Positions 1-9,883 of a stretch of DNA of 64,000 bases are shown here, in pieces. The stretch's first letter is position 1, and each line of letters starts with the position of its first letter. A program made the translations under genes and the position numbers. The stretch is from Anisodus tanguticus (lineage: Eukaryota > Streptophyta > Magnoliopsida > Solanales > Solanaceae), in assembly GCA_034509755.1 (NCBI GenBank), contig CM067546.1:14162970-14226969 (forward strand), written 5' to 3'. The notes beneath the pieces were generated by a model. That model was not told the DNA's origin and searched no databases. It saw only the letters and a program-made list of their open reading frames with translations.

Positions 1-245
1 TCAGTTTCCATTGTCATCCAGTAGTACCCTACCCTTAAAATCTTCTTGGCCAGGACAAACCCATTCATGTGAGGTCCGCAAGTTCTGTCATATACCTCTT
101 TGAGTAGCTTTGTGGCCTCGACGGCATCAACATATCAGAGTAACCCTAGATCGGATGTCCTCCTGTAGAGTACTCCCTTATTCAGGAAGAAGCCATGCTT
201 TCTTCTAATGGTCTTCTTTTGGTTGACTATTGTGTTTTTGGGGTA
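1..245 (-). pseudogene. Integrase N-terminal zinc-binding fragment (copy A)
   Basis: The minus strand keeps recognisable integrase N-terminal text, including CGPHMNGFVLAKK followed by GYYWMTMET, typical of the H2C2 zinc-binding region of Tat-lineage integrases. There is a stop upstream of YVDAVEATKLL. The first zinc-ligand His appears to be Tyr (EVYDRTCGPH, against EVHAKTCGPH in copy B at ~21,010). The fragment continues beyond the window, so the catalytic core of this copy cannot be seen. Confidence 0.75.
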
Positions 246-299
246 CTCTTTTTTTTCCAAATAGGTGCTTATGTCATCATACTCTCCATTGGATCACTG

Positions 300-1010
300 T
301 CACTACTCTCAAGGTGCTGAATCATAGTTGCTACAGTTGCAAGAGCATTAGCAAATTCATTTTGGGCTCTCGGCATGTGCCTGATTTCGATGTTTTTAAT
401 CTGTTGCATAACGTTTGTGCCAAGTTAACATATGGTAAGATCTTTTTGTTTTTGTTGGCCCATTCTCTTCGGACCTGGTGAATTAGCAAGTATGAGTTTC
501 CGATTACCAGGAGTTCTTGTATATCTATGTCAATGGCCATGTGAAGACCTAAGATGCATGCTTCATATTCTGTCATGTTGTTTGTGCATTGGAAGTTGAG
601 CTTGGTTGCTATCGAGTAATGTTGACCCATTTTTGAAATCAAAACTGCTCTTATTCACAAATCTTTCTAGTTGACTACACCGTCGAAAAATATTCTCCAT
701 CATGAGTATGCTTTGACTATTTCTTCTTCTATTGTCATTATTTCTTCATCTGGGAAATACGTCCTTAACAGTGCGAGCTCTTCGTTGGATGTCTGCCAAC
801 AAATCAGCAAATACCTGTCCCTTGACGGATTTCTGGATTATGTATTTGATGTCGAATTCACTCAGAAGCATTTTCCATTTGGCCAGTTTCCTTAGAGGCA
901 TAGGCTAGAGAAAGATGTACTTCAAGAATCCATCTTGGATATCAGTGAGTAGTGTACACTGACATGTAATGTCTCAGCTTCTGCGCTATCCATGTTAGCA
1001 CACAACATGT
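300..1010 (-). pseudogene. RNase H domain remnant (copy A)
   Basis: Minus-strand text shows FFDG (first catalytic Asp, near 680), EYEACILGL (catalytic Glu, near 560) and LLIHQV (near 500), the hallmarks of the RNase H in plant Tat/Ogre polyproteins. The Asp expected just before the LLIHQV stretch reads Asn (VIGNSYLL). The frame breaks at least twice, between the RT connection (ending near 1,000) and the Glu-containing block. Copies B and C carry the same Asn. Identification as RNase H is firm; inactivity is inferred from the breaks and the Asn. Confidence 0.8.
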
Positions 1011-2379
1011 CTTGAACTATACCTCGACTCACATATGATGAACTTCTTGCCGAGGTAGTAAATTGGTCGCTCTTTCTTTCTTGTCTCATCATGTTGAGCT
1101 AGCATACATCCAAATGCATTGTATGACATGGACAAGTACAACAACAGTGGGCTCTCTGACCTGGGAGGAATCAAAACTGGTGGATTAGAAAGATATCTTT
1201 TGATGGTGTCGAAGGCTTTTTGACACTCATCCTTCCATTTGGTGGGCGTGGCTTTTTTTAGTAGCTTAAGAATGGGCTCCATAATAACTATAGATTGCAC
1301 TATGAAGAGCCCGATATAGTTCAACCTTTCCAGGAAGCTCATTACGTCCTTCTTGGTTACCAATGGTGGAATCTCTTGAATGGATTTAATCTTGGTAAGA
1401 TCTAGCTCAATGCCTCTGCGACTTACTATAAACCCTAATAATTTCTTGGCGGGCAGTCCAAATGCGCATTTAGCCAGATTCAATTTCAGATTTAACTTGT
1501 GTAGTCTGTCAAAGAATTTCCATAAGTGTATAATGTGGTCAGAGCCTTCTCACGACTTGATTATGACATCGTCCACGTAGACCTCAATTTCCTTATGCAT
1601 CATGTCATTGAATATTGCAGTCATTGCTCTCATGTAAGTGGCACCGACATTTTAGAGGCCGAACTACATTACACGATAGTGATATACTCCTCACGGAGTG
1701 ATGAATGCCATTTTCTGAGCGTCTTCTTCACTCATCAGAATTTGATAATAACTGGCGAAACAATCCATGAATGACTGCAGTTCATGCTTTGCATGTTATC
1801 AAGGAGGATGTGGATGTTCGAAAGTGGGAAATTATCCTTGGGACTAGCTCGATTGAGATCTCAATAGTCTACATAGATTCTGAGTTTTTTGTCCTTTTTT
1901 GGTACTGGCACGATGTTGGCCAACCATGTGGGGGTACGAAGTTACTTCTACCACCCTGACTTTATTTGTTTCTCAACCTCATCCTTGATTCTTATGCTAA
2001 GTTAAGGCTTGAACTATTGAATTTTCTATTTAACTAGGGAAAATCCCTTGTTGATCGGTAGCCATTGAGCTATGATGTTTGTGCTCAACCTATGAAAAAT
2101 ATCCTCATATGACCACACGAATACGTCGACATATTCTCTCAATAGATTTATTTGTTCTTCTTTTCTAGGCACGTCCAAGTGTGCGCTTATCCTTGTTTCC
2201 TTACTCGTTTCCCCGTCTCCGAGGTCAATTGCTTCTGTTTCATCCAAGTTAGGTATCTGCCTATTCTCGTATTGATCTTTCTCGTCCACGAGGTCCTCAG
2301 GTAACTGTATTTCTTCATCATACTCCTCATATTCTTTGTCGTCTGTATCACTCGACTCGCTCGTCTCACGACATGTCAT
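995..2379 (-). pseudogene. Reverse transcriptase remnant with acidic linker (copy A)
   Basis: Reading down from 2,379, an acidic linker (ORF 2,379-2,026, with EYEEYDEE and NLDETEAIDLGDGE) precedes RT. The polymerase motif YVDD is intact near 1,590 within KEIEVYVDDVIIKS but is followed at once by a TGA stop. The thumb/connection is a 162-residue open stretch (1,483-995) with LLGFIVSRRGIELD and VMSFLERLNYIG, as in other Ty3/gypsy RTs. The segment between linker and YVDD is frameshifted several times. It can be matched region by region with B (18,656-19,860) and C (62,700-62,260). Confidence 0.8.
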
Positions 2380-2685
2380 GAAATTATGAGTTGTTTTTAT
2401 GTTATATATATATATATATAACTATTTTTTGCATAAACTGAGTTTTTTCATTGAATTTTGTGAAAGTACAAACTGCGGTATATATATATATAAACTATTT
2501 TTTGCATAAACTGAGTTTTTTCATTGAATTTTGTGAAAGTACAAACTATGGTCCTGATTCAGATCAATCGTTGAGTCATTTCTATTTTTGAACAATACTT
2601 GGAAAGACATAAATGGTGAAGGCTCGGGCCTCAAGCATATTTTCACCTGTTTTGGAAAACAAATTTAAATTCTCTCTCTACCGAG
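2380..2685 (-). other. Noncoding gap between protease and RT (Ogre intron position)
   Basis: About 300 bases with no usable frame separate the protease tail (ending with a ...LSNWTSTPL text near 2,690) from the RT linker at 2,379. Ogre elements are known to carry a spliced intron at this position. Copy B has a clearly homologous but shorter gap at 18,416-18,655. Here it is lengthened by TA runs and a tandem duplication (next entry). Intron function is inferred from position only. Confidence 0.5.
2421..2547. repeat. Tandem duplication, 54 bp identical, period 73
   Basis: Bases 2,421-2,474 recur without change at 2,494-2,547, separated by a TA-rich spacer. A TA run also lies just before the first copy (about 2,403-2,420). 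Copy B has only one version of this block, so the duplication arose in copy A. The TA runs at both ends suggest slippage or short-homology recombination. Confidence 0.85.
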
Positions 2686-3855
2686 GAGCGAAAAGTGGGG
2701 TAGAGGTCCAGTTGGACAACTACTCATCTGGATCAGCATTGCGGATTATGGGTGCTTTGAAGCATTCCTCTAGTATAGCGATACACTCCTCTCTTGGAAC
2801 AACATCTCCAAACCTTTTTCTAAGTCCCCGCTGTTGTGTGTGGGCGTGAGACCGGAAATGAGTGGTACAAATGGGGGAATGGCTTTCTCATCCCTGGAGG
2901 GCCTCTCTTTTCTTTGCAGCCTCAGAGGATTCAACGCAACTTGGTATGTACCCAAGGCCGAAGCGATACTCATTTTCTGAAAGTACCACCAGCTCTCGAA
3001 TGCCTTGGAGCTCTCGTCCTAGGACTTTACCGGGCTCGAACCCATTCTAGAGCATAATGTTGGCGACCATCTTGTAGGCTGGCGGCATCGAAATGTCTTC
3101 ATCATCCCCTCAGTGGGCGGATCCCATAAGTTCAATTTCATGGAAATCCGTATCCATTTGGACTACTATTACTGGAACAAAGTTGTCGTGATAGTTATAG
3201 ATACTTCCCGCTCCATTGATTATGACCTCATGGTCTTCCCAGATGAACTTCATTGATTAGTGTAGAGAATATGGCACATCTTAGGCCATATGTATCCATG
3301 GTCTCCCTAGTAGGAGATTCTAGTTGGCACAAATATCCATTACTTGAAATTCTATGGTGAATTCAGCTGTCCCATTTGTATATTGAGGTCCACTTCACCG
3401 CAGGGTCATGTTGTGCCCCATCAAAAGCTCTCACATTGGAATGACTATGGCGTATCTTTTTGGCATCGTAGCCCAATTTCTTCAATGTTGACAAGGGGTA
3501 TATATTGAGTCCGACCTCATTAACCATAAGTACTCGGGAGATAACCTTGCCTCGGTACTTGATGGTGATGTAGATGGCTTTGTTATGAGTCATTCCCTCT
3601 TACAGAAATTCATCGGTAGTGTATGAAATATGATGTGACCTAATGACATGGCCTACTATGTTGGCCAATCTTTCACACCTAGTTCCTACCGGGATATGGA
3701 CCTCGTCTAACGCCTTCATTAAGGCTAGACAGTGTTTTGTAGAACTCTGAAGTAATGACATCACCGAGATTCTGGCTAGTGTTTTCTGTAGGTGCTCCAT
3801 AATGGAGTAATCTTTCGGCTGCATTCGGAGCCAAAAGTCCTCAGCTTTCATATCA
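2685..3855 (-). pseudogene. Aspartic protease region remnant (copy A)
   Basis: Minus-strand fragments at 3,851-3,600 (MKAEDFWLRMQPKDYSIMEH) and 3,593-3,363 (ISRVLMVNEVGLNIYPLSTL then NVRAFDGA) are the protease region of a Tat-type polyprotein. The active-site position, normally Asp followed by Gly or Glu, reads Asn (LMVNE), which would disable the enzyme. Downstream the conserved tail ending in LSNWTSTPL reaches ~2,690. A stop splits the 3,851 and 3,593 segments. B matches this at 17,060-18,415. Confidence 0.7.
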
Positions 3856-6094
3856 GTGATGGGCCTTCTTGAATTGTTTCTTTGGGGGAGCTTCTTGCGC
3901 TACTTATTCTCGAGTGTAACACCTCTATGATCTTGTCATACCTTGAGCCACGACTACGACTTCCTTTTTCAGATCTAGGATGACCACTTAGGGTACTTAG
4001 ATGACGAATGACTTCTTTGGGGCAGGGATCAGAATCTTAAAGATATTTTTTCTTGCAACGTGAGGGAGGCGACTGTGTGCTCCAAGCTTTTGATACTCTC
4101 TTAGGCCAATGGTCGGCACACCACCCAATCCTTTTCTCTTTCAATCATATGTATATGAGTGGCACCATAATTCGGAAGGGGATTTGTATACACATTGGGC
4201 TTTGCAGCCTTTAGAATGAGTTCTCTCTTGTTAATTATATTTTGTAACTAGTGTTTAAGAGTGATGCAATCTTCAGTTAAGTTCCCATTCCCCCGGAATG
4301 GTAAGCGCAAGTTTGGTCGGGTCAGTAAAAGTGACTCTCTAGATTGACAAGCTTTAGTGGAATGACTTTGATGAGACCGGCGATACTTAATTTGATGAAT
4401 AGGTTGGTTCGCATTTCTAGGAGTGGTGTGAATGCTTGAGGAGGCTTCTTCTCAAGATTCGGGCATGGAAGATCGTATATGGCCGGAGGCGATTGGTTGT
4501 GATAATTTTGCTAGTTTTGGGGTGCTTGATGCGCGGGTGCAGGAATATGGTAATTTGGAGATGGAGCTTGGTAGATAGGTATAAGTGTTTGGTAATTTAT
4601 TAGTGGAGCTTAGTAATTTGGTTGTGCATAATATACCGGCACAGGGTTGTAGGGTGATGGTATATAGTTTCTCGGATGAGGAGATTGGTATACATCAAAA
4701 GATGAATGTGATTCTTCCCTTCTACGGTTCATCGGGCTCGGGGTGTGAGAGACCTTCGCCACATCTTCCTTTTTCTTCTTGGCGGCTCTAGCGGAGCTTG
4801 ATGCGCCAACTTTTTTTATGATGCTGATGATTTTTCCTATTTTGAGACCATCTTCTATAGTCTCCCCCATTTTGACCAAATCGGCAAATGACCTCCCTAT
4901 CATATCCAAAATTCTGTCATAGCAATCCAAATCTTGATATCTGATGAATGCGGAAACCAGTTCTTTCTCACTCATTGGATGTTGTACTTGGGCGTCCTCG
5001 AACCTCCACTTACTTGCGTACTCGCGGTAGCTCTCTATTGATTTTTGGCTAATTTTCTCCAAAGAATAGCGGTCTGACACATTTTCCACATTGAAGCGGA
5101 ATCTATCCATAAAGGCTTTCACCATTTCTTCTCATGAGTCTCAGCAGCTAATATCTTATGTTGTGAACAACTCAGACGCTTCACATGTGAGGCTTTGGCT
5201 GAAGAGCCTCATTAACAATGCCTCATTTCCTTTAGCGTCGACCAACTAGTCGCAGTAAGCTCTCAGATGAGCTTTGGGTTTTGCCATGTTGTTGAATGGT
5301 ACAAATTTGGGCACTTTGAAGCCCTCCGACAAGTCCAAATCAGGATGCATATAAAAATCATCGTATCTCAATACTGTCGCTTTGTGGAAGACTTTGTTAG
5401 CTTTCTCGAATAAATCCATCATTTTCTATTCTATTTCTTTCTTTCTTCGGTTCTGCTAGGACGTAAACGCTCTTTCCATTTCCTCATAGTGATCCAATTC
5501 TGCCGAGGAGTCCATAGGAGTAATTGGGTTGTTGAATGATACAATAGGGTATGGATGGCGACTTTTGGGAGTGCCCGCTGCTCTGTGAGTGGTATGGGTA
5601 GTAGTGTTTTGGTGAATACTGGGATTAGCATAAACTGGTGGCGCCTGAAAGGTGGGTGCGGATTGATATGTCCCATCTATGTGGGTGGTATTTAGTGGAG
5701 GTGGTGTTTGGTAAGAGGCCCCAGTGTGGGCATTTAGAAAGTCTTCAGGTACAAGCGAACTTAGAGACGTAAAGGGTGGCAGAGGCCTTCTTTCCTCAGC
5801 AACAGTTGCTTCTCTGGCAGCGATAATTGCTTTATTTATTCTAACATGCTCTTGGAGGTCGACGATTTGTTTAAACAAATGAGTGATTATGTCCTCGGAG
5901 TGCGATGCATTCTAGAGATCTTGAGGAACTACGTCCTCAATCATAACATTCTTGTTGCGAGTATCTTCGAGAGTACTGGTCATATTGTCTTGGTTGTCTT
6001 GGTTTAAGGATGCTGCCGCGGCTTTAGACCTGGTGAAGTATGACAGTGTTTCGCGACGGATCGACCCTTTTCTATAAGAAGAAAAATAATTCAA
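3856..6094 (-). pseudogene. gag remnant (copy A)
   Basis: The N-terminal part (6,094-5,912, then 5,878-5,456) is Pro/Thr-rich and low in complexity. The retrotransposon gag core follows at 5,125-4,610, containing AFMDRFRFNVENVSDRY and SYREYASKWRF. A Tyr/Pro-rich stretch comes next. A gag zinc knuckle near 4,310-4,270 begins CAYHSGGMG but is frameshifted before its last Cys. Stops separate all of these. A pyrimidine-rich tract ending in AG lies just upstream, near 6,070, where gag reading starts, and B has the same. Copy B supplies the clearest core-domain text (16,074-16,280). Confidence 0.8.
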
Positions 6095-6659
6095 AAGAAA
6101 ATGACGTTAGTCTAAAATCATAATACAAGATATCACACATAAGTTGCAAACAAAACATATAGACTCATGTATTTGATTTGAAACTCTTGATTGACTTTTC
6201 CATTCGGGGGGTATTTTGGTTATTTTGGCCAATTTTGTTTTTAGGGTTTTAGTTTGAAGGCTTGTGGTTGATTTTCCACCACATCACCACTCAACAAGAA
6301 CTAGCCTATAAATAGGGGGAATTATATTTTATATAATATAGCGGCCGAGTTTTATGTAGAGTGCCTACGTATCCCTCCTCAGGAAGTCAGGCCCTGTCAT
6401 AGTTCGGGTTACAGAGAAACTATATCCTAATTTCTTCTATTTGAATCTTAATTTTTTCCCTAACCAGGCTCAATATGGGATTCCCACTTATCCTTTCTCG
6501 GGACATCAGGTCAGACATGGTTTTGTTTACAAAAAGTGGGAGGGGGATAATTTTAATTAAAGGCTAGAACATAGATGCCTAAACTACCCAAAATATGACT
6601 TCGCCCTGAATCCATGGCGGGTCGTCATCCTCACGACCATGAATTTTCTGACGGCTTTT
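6095..6659 (-). other. Spacer between ORF1 and gag with ACGTAGGC motif
   Basis: This stretch has no coding sequence I can support. It contains one clear copy (near 6,355-6,410) and one weaker copy (near 6,475-6,530) of a motif that recurs in the noncoding parts of all three copies: an AACTAyG...TGA-TTCC box, then GGATACGTAGGC, then CTCGGCCG. The remainder is conserved with B at 14,623-15,215. Confidence 0.5.
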
Positions 6660-7622
6660 TCTAGAAACGGCCTTATATCACGGGCCAAATCTGGTCGGTA
6701 TTAACCAAATGATCCAGCTCAAACTTGAAGGCTTAACATTCTTTAATGTCATGTACGGGAGCTCCCGAATGGTACAAGCATATCTTCATATTCAAAGTGC
6801 TTGGGAAGAGTTTGTAGGTACTTTTGAGAGGCTGAACCTTGCCGGTGAGACATAATAGTGAGAAGATGTCGGCACACGAGTCCTCAAAGAAAGTGAAATT
6901 ATAGCGCCAGAGTTGTGTGTCCGTGGTGATTCCTTCACCAGGCATAATAGAGTCATGGACCGGTAAGGAGTGAGGTCCCCACAGGTTGCAAATAACTTTC
7001 TGGTCAATTAGTCTGACGACTCTTTTCTTGAAGGCCACACATTCATCCATGTCATGTCCAGACTGGCTTCTGTGGTACAAACACTTTTTATGAGCAAAAA
7101 GAGGTGAACAAGTTGGGAGGACCTTAGGGCTAGTTTCTGCCAGTTCGATAACTATAAACCTATCATAAACCTTGATATTTTGCACTTCCCTTGGTGCGAT
7201 TCCGAAGTAGGATCCGCAGGCTTTGTGGTGTCCTATGTTGATCAGCAGCTTCATTGGGGGTCATGCTCACCACTTTCTTCCCTATATGGTATTGGGTCGT
7301 CTTTTGGTAGTTGAGTTAGAGGGATATAGTTGTCCATCATAGTTTGGACTTCTTCAGGAAGGTTTTGGTATTGTGGTTTTCTTTCGAGGGACCTCTCAGT
7401 CAACTTCTCCACAAATTCCAGAATCACGTCCACTTCTTTCAATTTGGTGTTTGCCAAATCAGTTTTGCAGTCAACTTCCTTCAATTTGTCTCTTGCCAAC
7501 TCAATCTTTGCATCAACTTTGCGAATTTTGTCCTGAAGCGATTCCTCAATCTCTTCATCGCTAATTAGGTCGATGACTGGTGATGTAGCACTTTGACTGC
7601 TTAGAGTCTCAATGAGTAGCAA
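6660..7622 (-). pseudogene. ORF1 C-terminal part: coiled coil and two C-H-H-C fingers (copy A)
   Basis: Two overlapping open stretches, 7,622-7,251 and 7,254-~6,670, are one gene broken by a frameshift at ~7,252; copy B runs through this point. The first is rich in Lys/Glu/Asp/Leu heptads (DKIRKVDAKIELARDKLKEV) and should form a coiled coil. The second has two fingers of spacing C-x2-H-x5-H-x4-C, CLYHRSQSGHDMDEC and CLYHSGAPVHDIKEC, about 100 residues apart. These resemble the gag knuckle of Tat elements, but the element's own gag lies downstream with a third knuckle. Function is unknown; nucleic-acid binding is an inference. Confidence 0.65.
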
Positions 7623-7860
7623 ATCAACCTTTTAAGAGAGGTTAATTTAGTCAGCTTTTAGTATTTTCTTTTGTTTTTCTTTGGAGTTGGTGTTCGGAAT
7701 GTGGGACCAATCAAGATTTCAAGATGGAACACATGAAAATACATAAACAGTTTATATCATAGAAGCACATAAACATTTATAATATTCACGTTCCTATACC
7801 TCGTTACTCCAAGGCTTCTAATCGTTTGAGCTTTTTTGGCCTTTCAAAGGGCGTATGGAT
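7623..7860 (-). other. Noncoding, intron-like break inside ORF1 (copy A)
   Basis: No frame is open here. The sequence near 7,625-7,720 is strongly conserved with copy B (13,530-13,635) although noncoding, and reads into a candidate acceptor (TTGCTACTCATTGAG) right where the downstream frame opens. Copy A has lost roughly 190 bases compared with B. An intron is one reading; an old frameshifted region is the other. Confidence 0.35.
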
Positions 7861-9339
7861 TCAGAGATGAGTAGACATCAGAACTAACCCAACCCATAGA
7901 CTCCTCTCTATGGGGGTCATGGGTCCAGCATTATTCATAGCCTCATTTATATGAGCGTTTAAATCCTTGAGAAACTCGTTAGTGAAGTCAACCTTCTCGG
8001 TCAAACTGGCTATGAGAACTTTATCATGTTGTATCTTTTCTTGGCATTTGGCATCCTGATCATCCACTTGTCTCTTTATGCGACAAGATTTGATCTCAAC
8101 TTTTGAATTTCGATCCTATTTAGACTTGTAGAGATTAGGACCTGGTGCGAGGGTACCTTGCAAATGTGCTCTCAGCAAATTTACGTAGTCTTCGTCATGA
8201 CCTGGGTGAAGAGGATCATCGGCTAATGTCTCTGGGCCCCACCTAATTCGGACATTCCATTCTCAGATGATGTCGGTAACTCTTTCGATCTTGTTTCTTT
8301 CGTAGTCAAGCACATATTCCCCCATATTTCCAATTTGGGGGATTATCTGTTCCCTTCTGAACTATCATAGGACCCTAAGAGGTGCATATGATCGGATTCC
8401 TCGGATCCCCATAAGTGGTAGGAAAAGGGCATTTTTGGCCTCTTACAGATATGGTCTCAGAGTAGAAGTCAAGAAATCTCCATTCGATACTATTCTCTCG
8501 GAGCCTAGAAAAGATAAAAGCCCACCCCTCTTTGGATTAGGTCCCAAATTTTGGGTAAGTGAGTAGAAGGTCATCTTCTCTATGGGCAAGGTCTAAATAT
8601 AATGGAACCTCAGTTTTGTGGAGGTGCTTAATGATCCACCATTGGACTAAGAGGATACAATCTTAGAAGTACCCATGTAGGTTTCGACTTTGACCTAAGG
8701 CTCGGTAAATGTCGGACAGGATGAAAGGGACTAGGTCATAGTATTTGGTTTCCCCATTGGTGGTTATGCCATTCAAGATAGCATGGGGGACAAAGATGAC
8801 CTGGGTATCTATGGCTTGGTAACGGTCTTTGGGAAATGCCATGGTTCCGAGGAGGCATATAGCGAAAACTAAAGGTCGGGTCGGAATGGAATTCTACGGA
8901 ATGCTCTACATAGCCTAGGTATACCCAAACTGGGTGTGGAGATATCTAAAAGATACGATCGGGACAAATATCCAATTGGCGCTAGCTAGGGACAACATCT
9001 TAAGAATCTCACCGGGAGTTGGCTTGTGGGGTACTAGAAGGTTGCGGTCGGGTTTCTTTCTCCGCCTCTTATAGGTTCCTATACTGTCTAGACAGTCTCG
9101 GATCTTCCAAGGTCGTGGTTATCTCAAAATCTCCGAACCTAAATACCATTCTCTCATTGTCCCAATACCTGATAAGGACTTCTAAGAAGTCAGGGTTGCC
9201 TTTCATAGTCATTAGGGAGGGAAGGTGTCCTAGACAGTCCGTTACTTCCTTTTGTTGTGCGGCACTTTGCCATGACTACTAGATTTTCAACATCTTGAGT
9301 CCTTCTATGACCATGTTGAATTTCAAATTGGAAGCCATC
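7861..9339 (-). pseudogene. ORF1 N-terminal part: DUF7745-like domain plus coiled coil (copy A)
   Basis: An ATG at 9,339 (MASNLKFNMVIEG) directly follows a pyrimidine tract ending TTTTGTAG, a good splice acceptor. After stops, reading shows DCLGHLPSLMTMKGNPDFLE and then VFRFGDFEITTTLEDPRL, close in pattern to the plant DUF7745 domain (a fixed-length block, then 'FWD...NVFRFSDFELTPTLEE'). The C-terminal end contains ADDPLHPGHDEDYVN and APGPNLYKSK, then a coiled-coil stretch (8,067-7,861; KIQHDKVLIASLTEKVDF). DUF7745 has no established biochemical role that I know of. Many stops are present, so this is a remnant. Confidence 0.65.
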
Positions 9340-9865
9340 TACAAAACAAAACACAGTTAGTTCCCCCCCAGGAGCAATGGTTCATCACATAAGGCACGTA
9401 AATACTTTCACATAGAAAGTAGTTAGGTCGGAAACCGTTAGGACACGAGGGAGTCAGCTTGTCAGGTCCGGGTAGGTCTGAGATACCCGAACCTATCTAA
9501 GTCAGTATGTGTTGATTCAAGGGATTTGGCTTCGCTCTATCCTAGTTGTACTAGAATGGTTTAGCAAATGACATAAGGACTCGAGCGGACAACCCAAGGT
9601 GAACTGTTGTCGATAGTTAGAACGACCGCGTACTAACTCCGTCTTCAATGTGTTCCAAGGAAATGTTTTAGGTTTTATACTGGAGGGTGACTGCAAAATT
9701 CGCATAATCACCTTTGTGCACTGATGCAAGTGTATGTGCATGCCATTTGGAAGAAGATGAAATGCATGAATGATAGTTATAATTGCGGTATTTAAACACA
9801 TAAATAATTTATATCATTTAAAAGCATGTTGTATTGGAACCCTTATGGTTAGAACCTAGGTTTAT
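9340..9865 (-). other. 5' leader between primer site and ORF1 (copy A)
   Basis: About 525 bases with no gene I can support lie between the primer-binding site and the ORF1 start. The last bases before the ATG at 9,339 form a pyrimidine tract ending in TAG. The only open stretch (9,801-9,517) has no recognisable domain and is probably chance. Confidence 0.5.
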
Positions 9866-9883
9866 TCCTAATAGAGTCGCCAT
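9866..9883 (-). promoter_or_regulatory. Decayed tRNA-Arg primer-binding site (copy A)
   Basis: On the minus strand TGGCGACTC starts at 9,883, two bases after the apparent LTR end. Plant tRNA-Arg(ACG) ends ...GAGUCGCCA, so the first nine bases pair perfectly; the rest of the site has drifted. tRNA-Arg priming is known for Ogre/Tat elements. This site sets the LTR boundary and the orientation of copy A. Confidence 0.7.

Noticed and set aside
1380..1774. Plus-strand open stretches over copy A RT
   Set aside because: Antisense shadows of the minus-strand RT region; the same shadows appear opposite copy C at 62,391-62,591.
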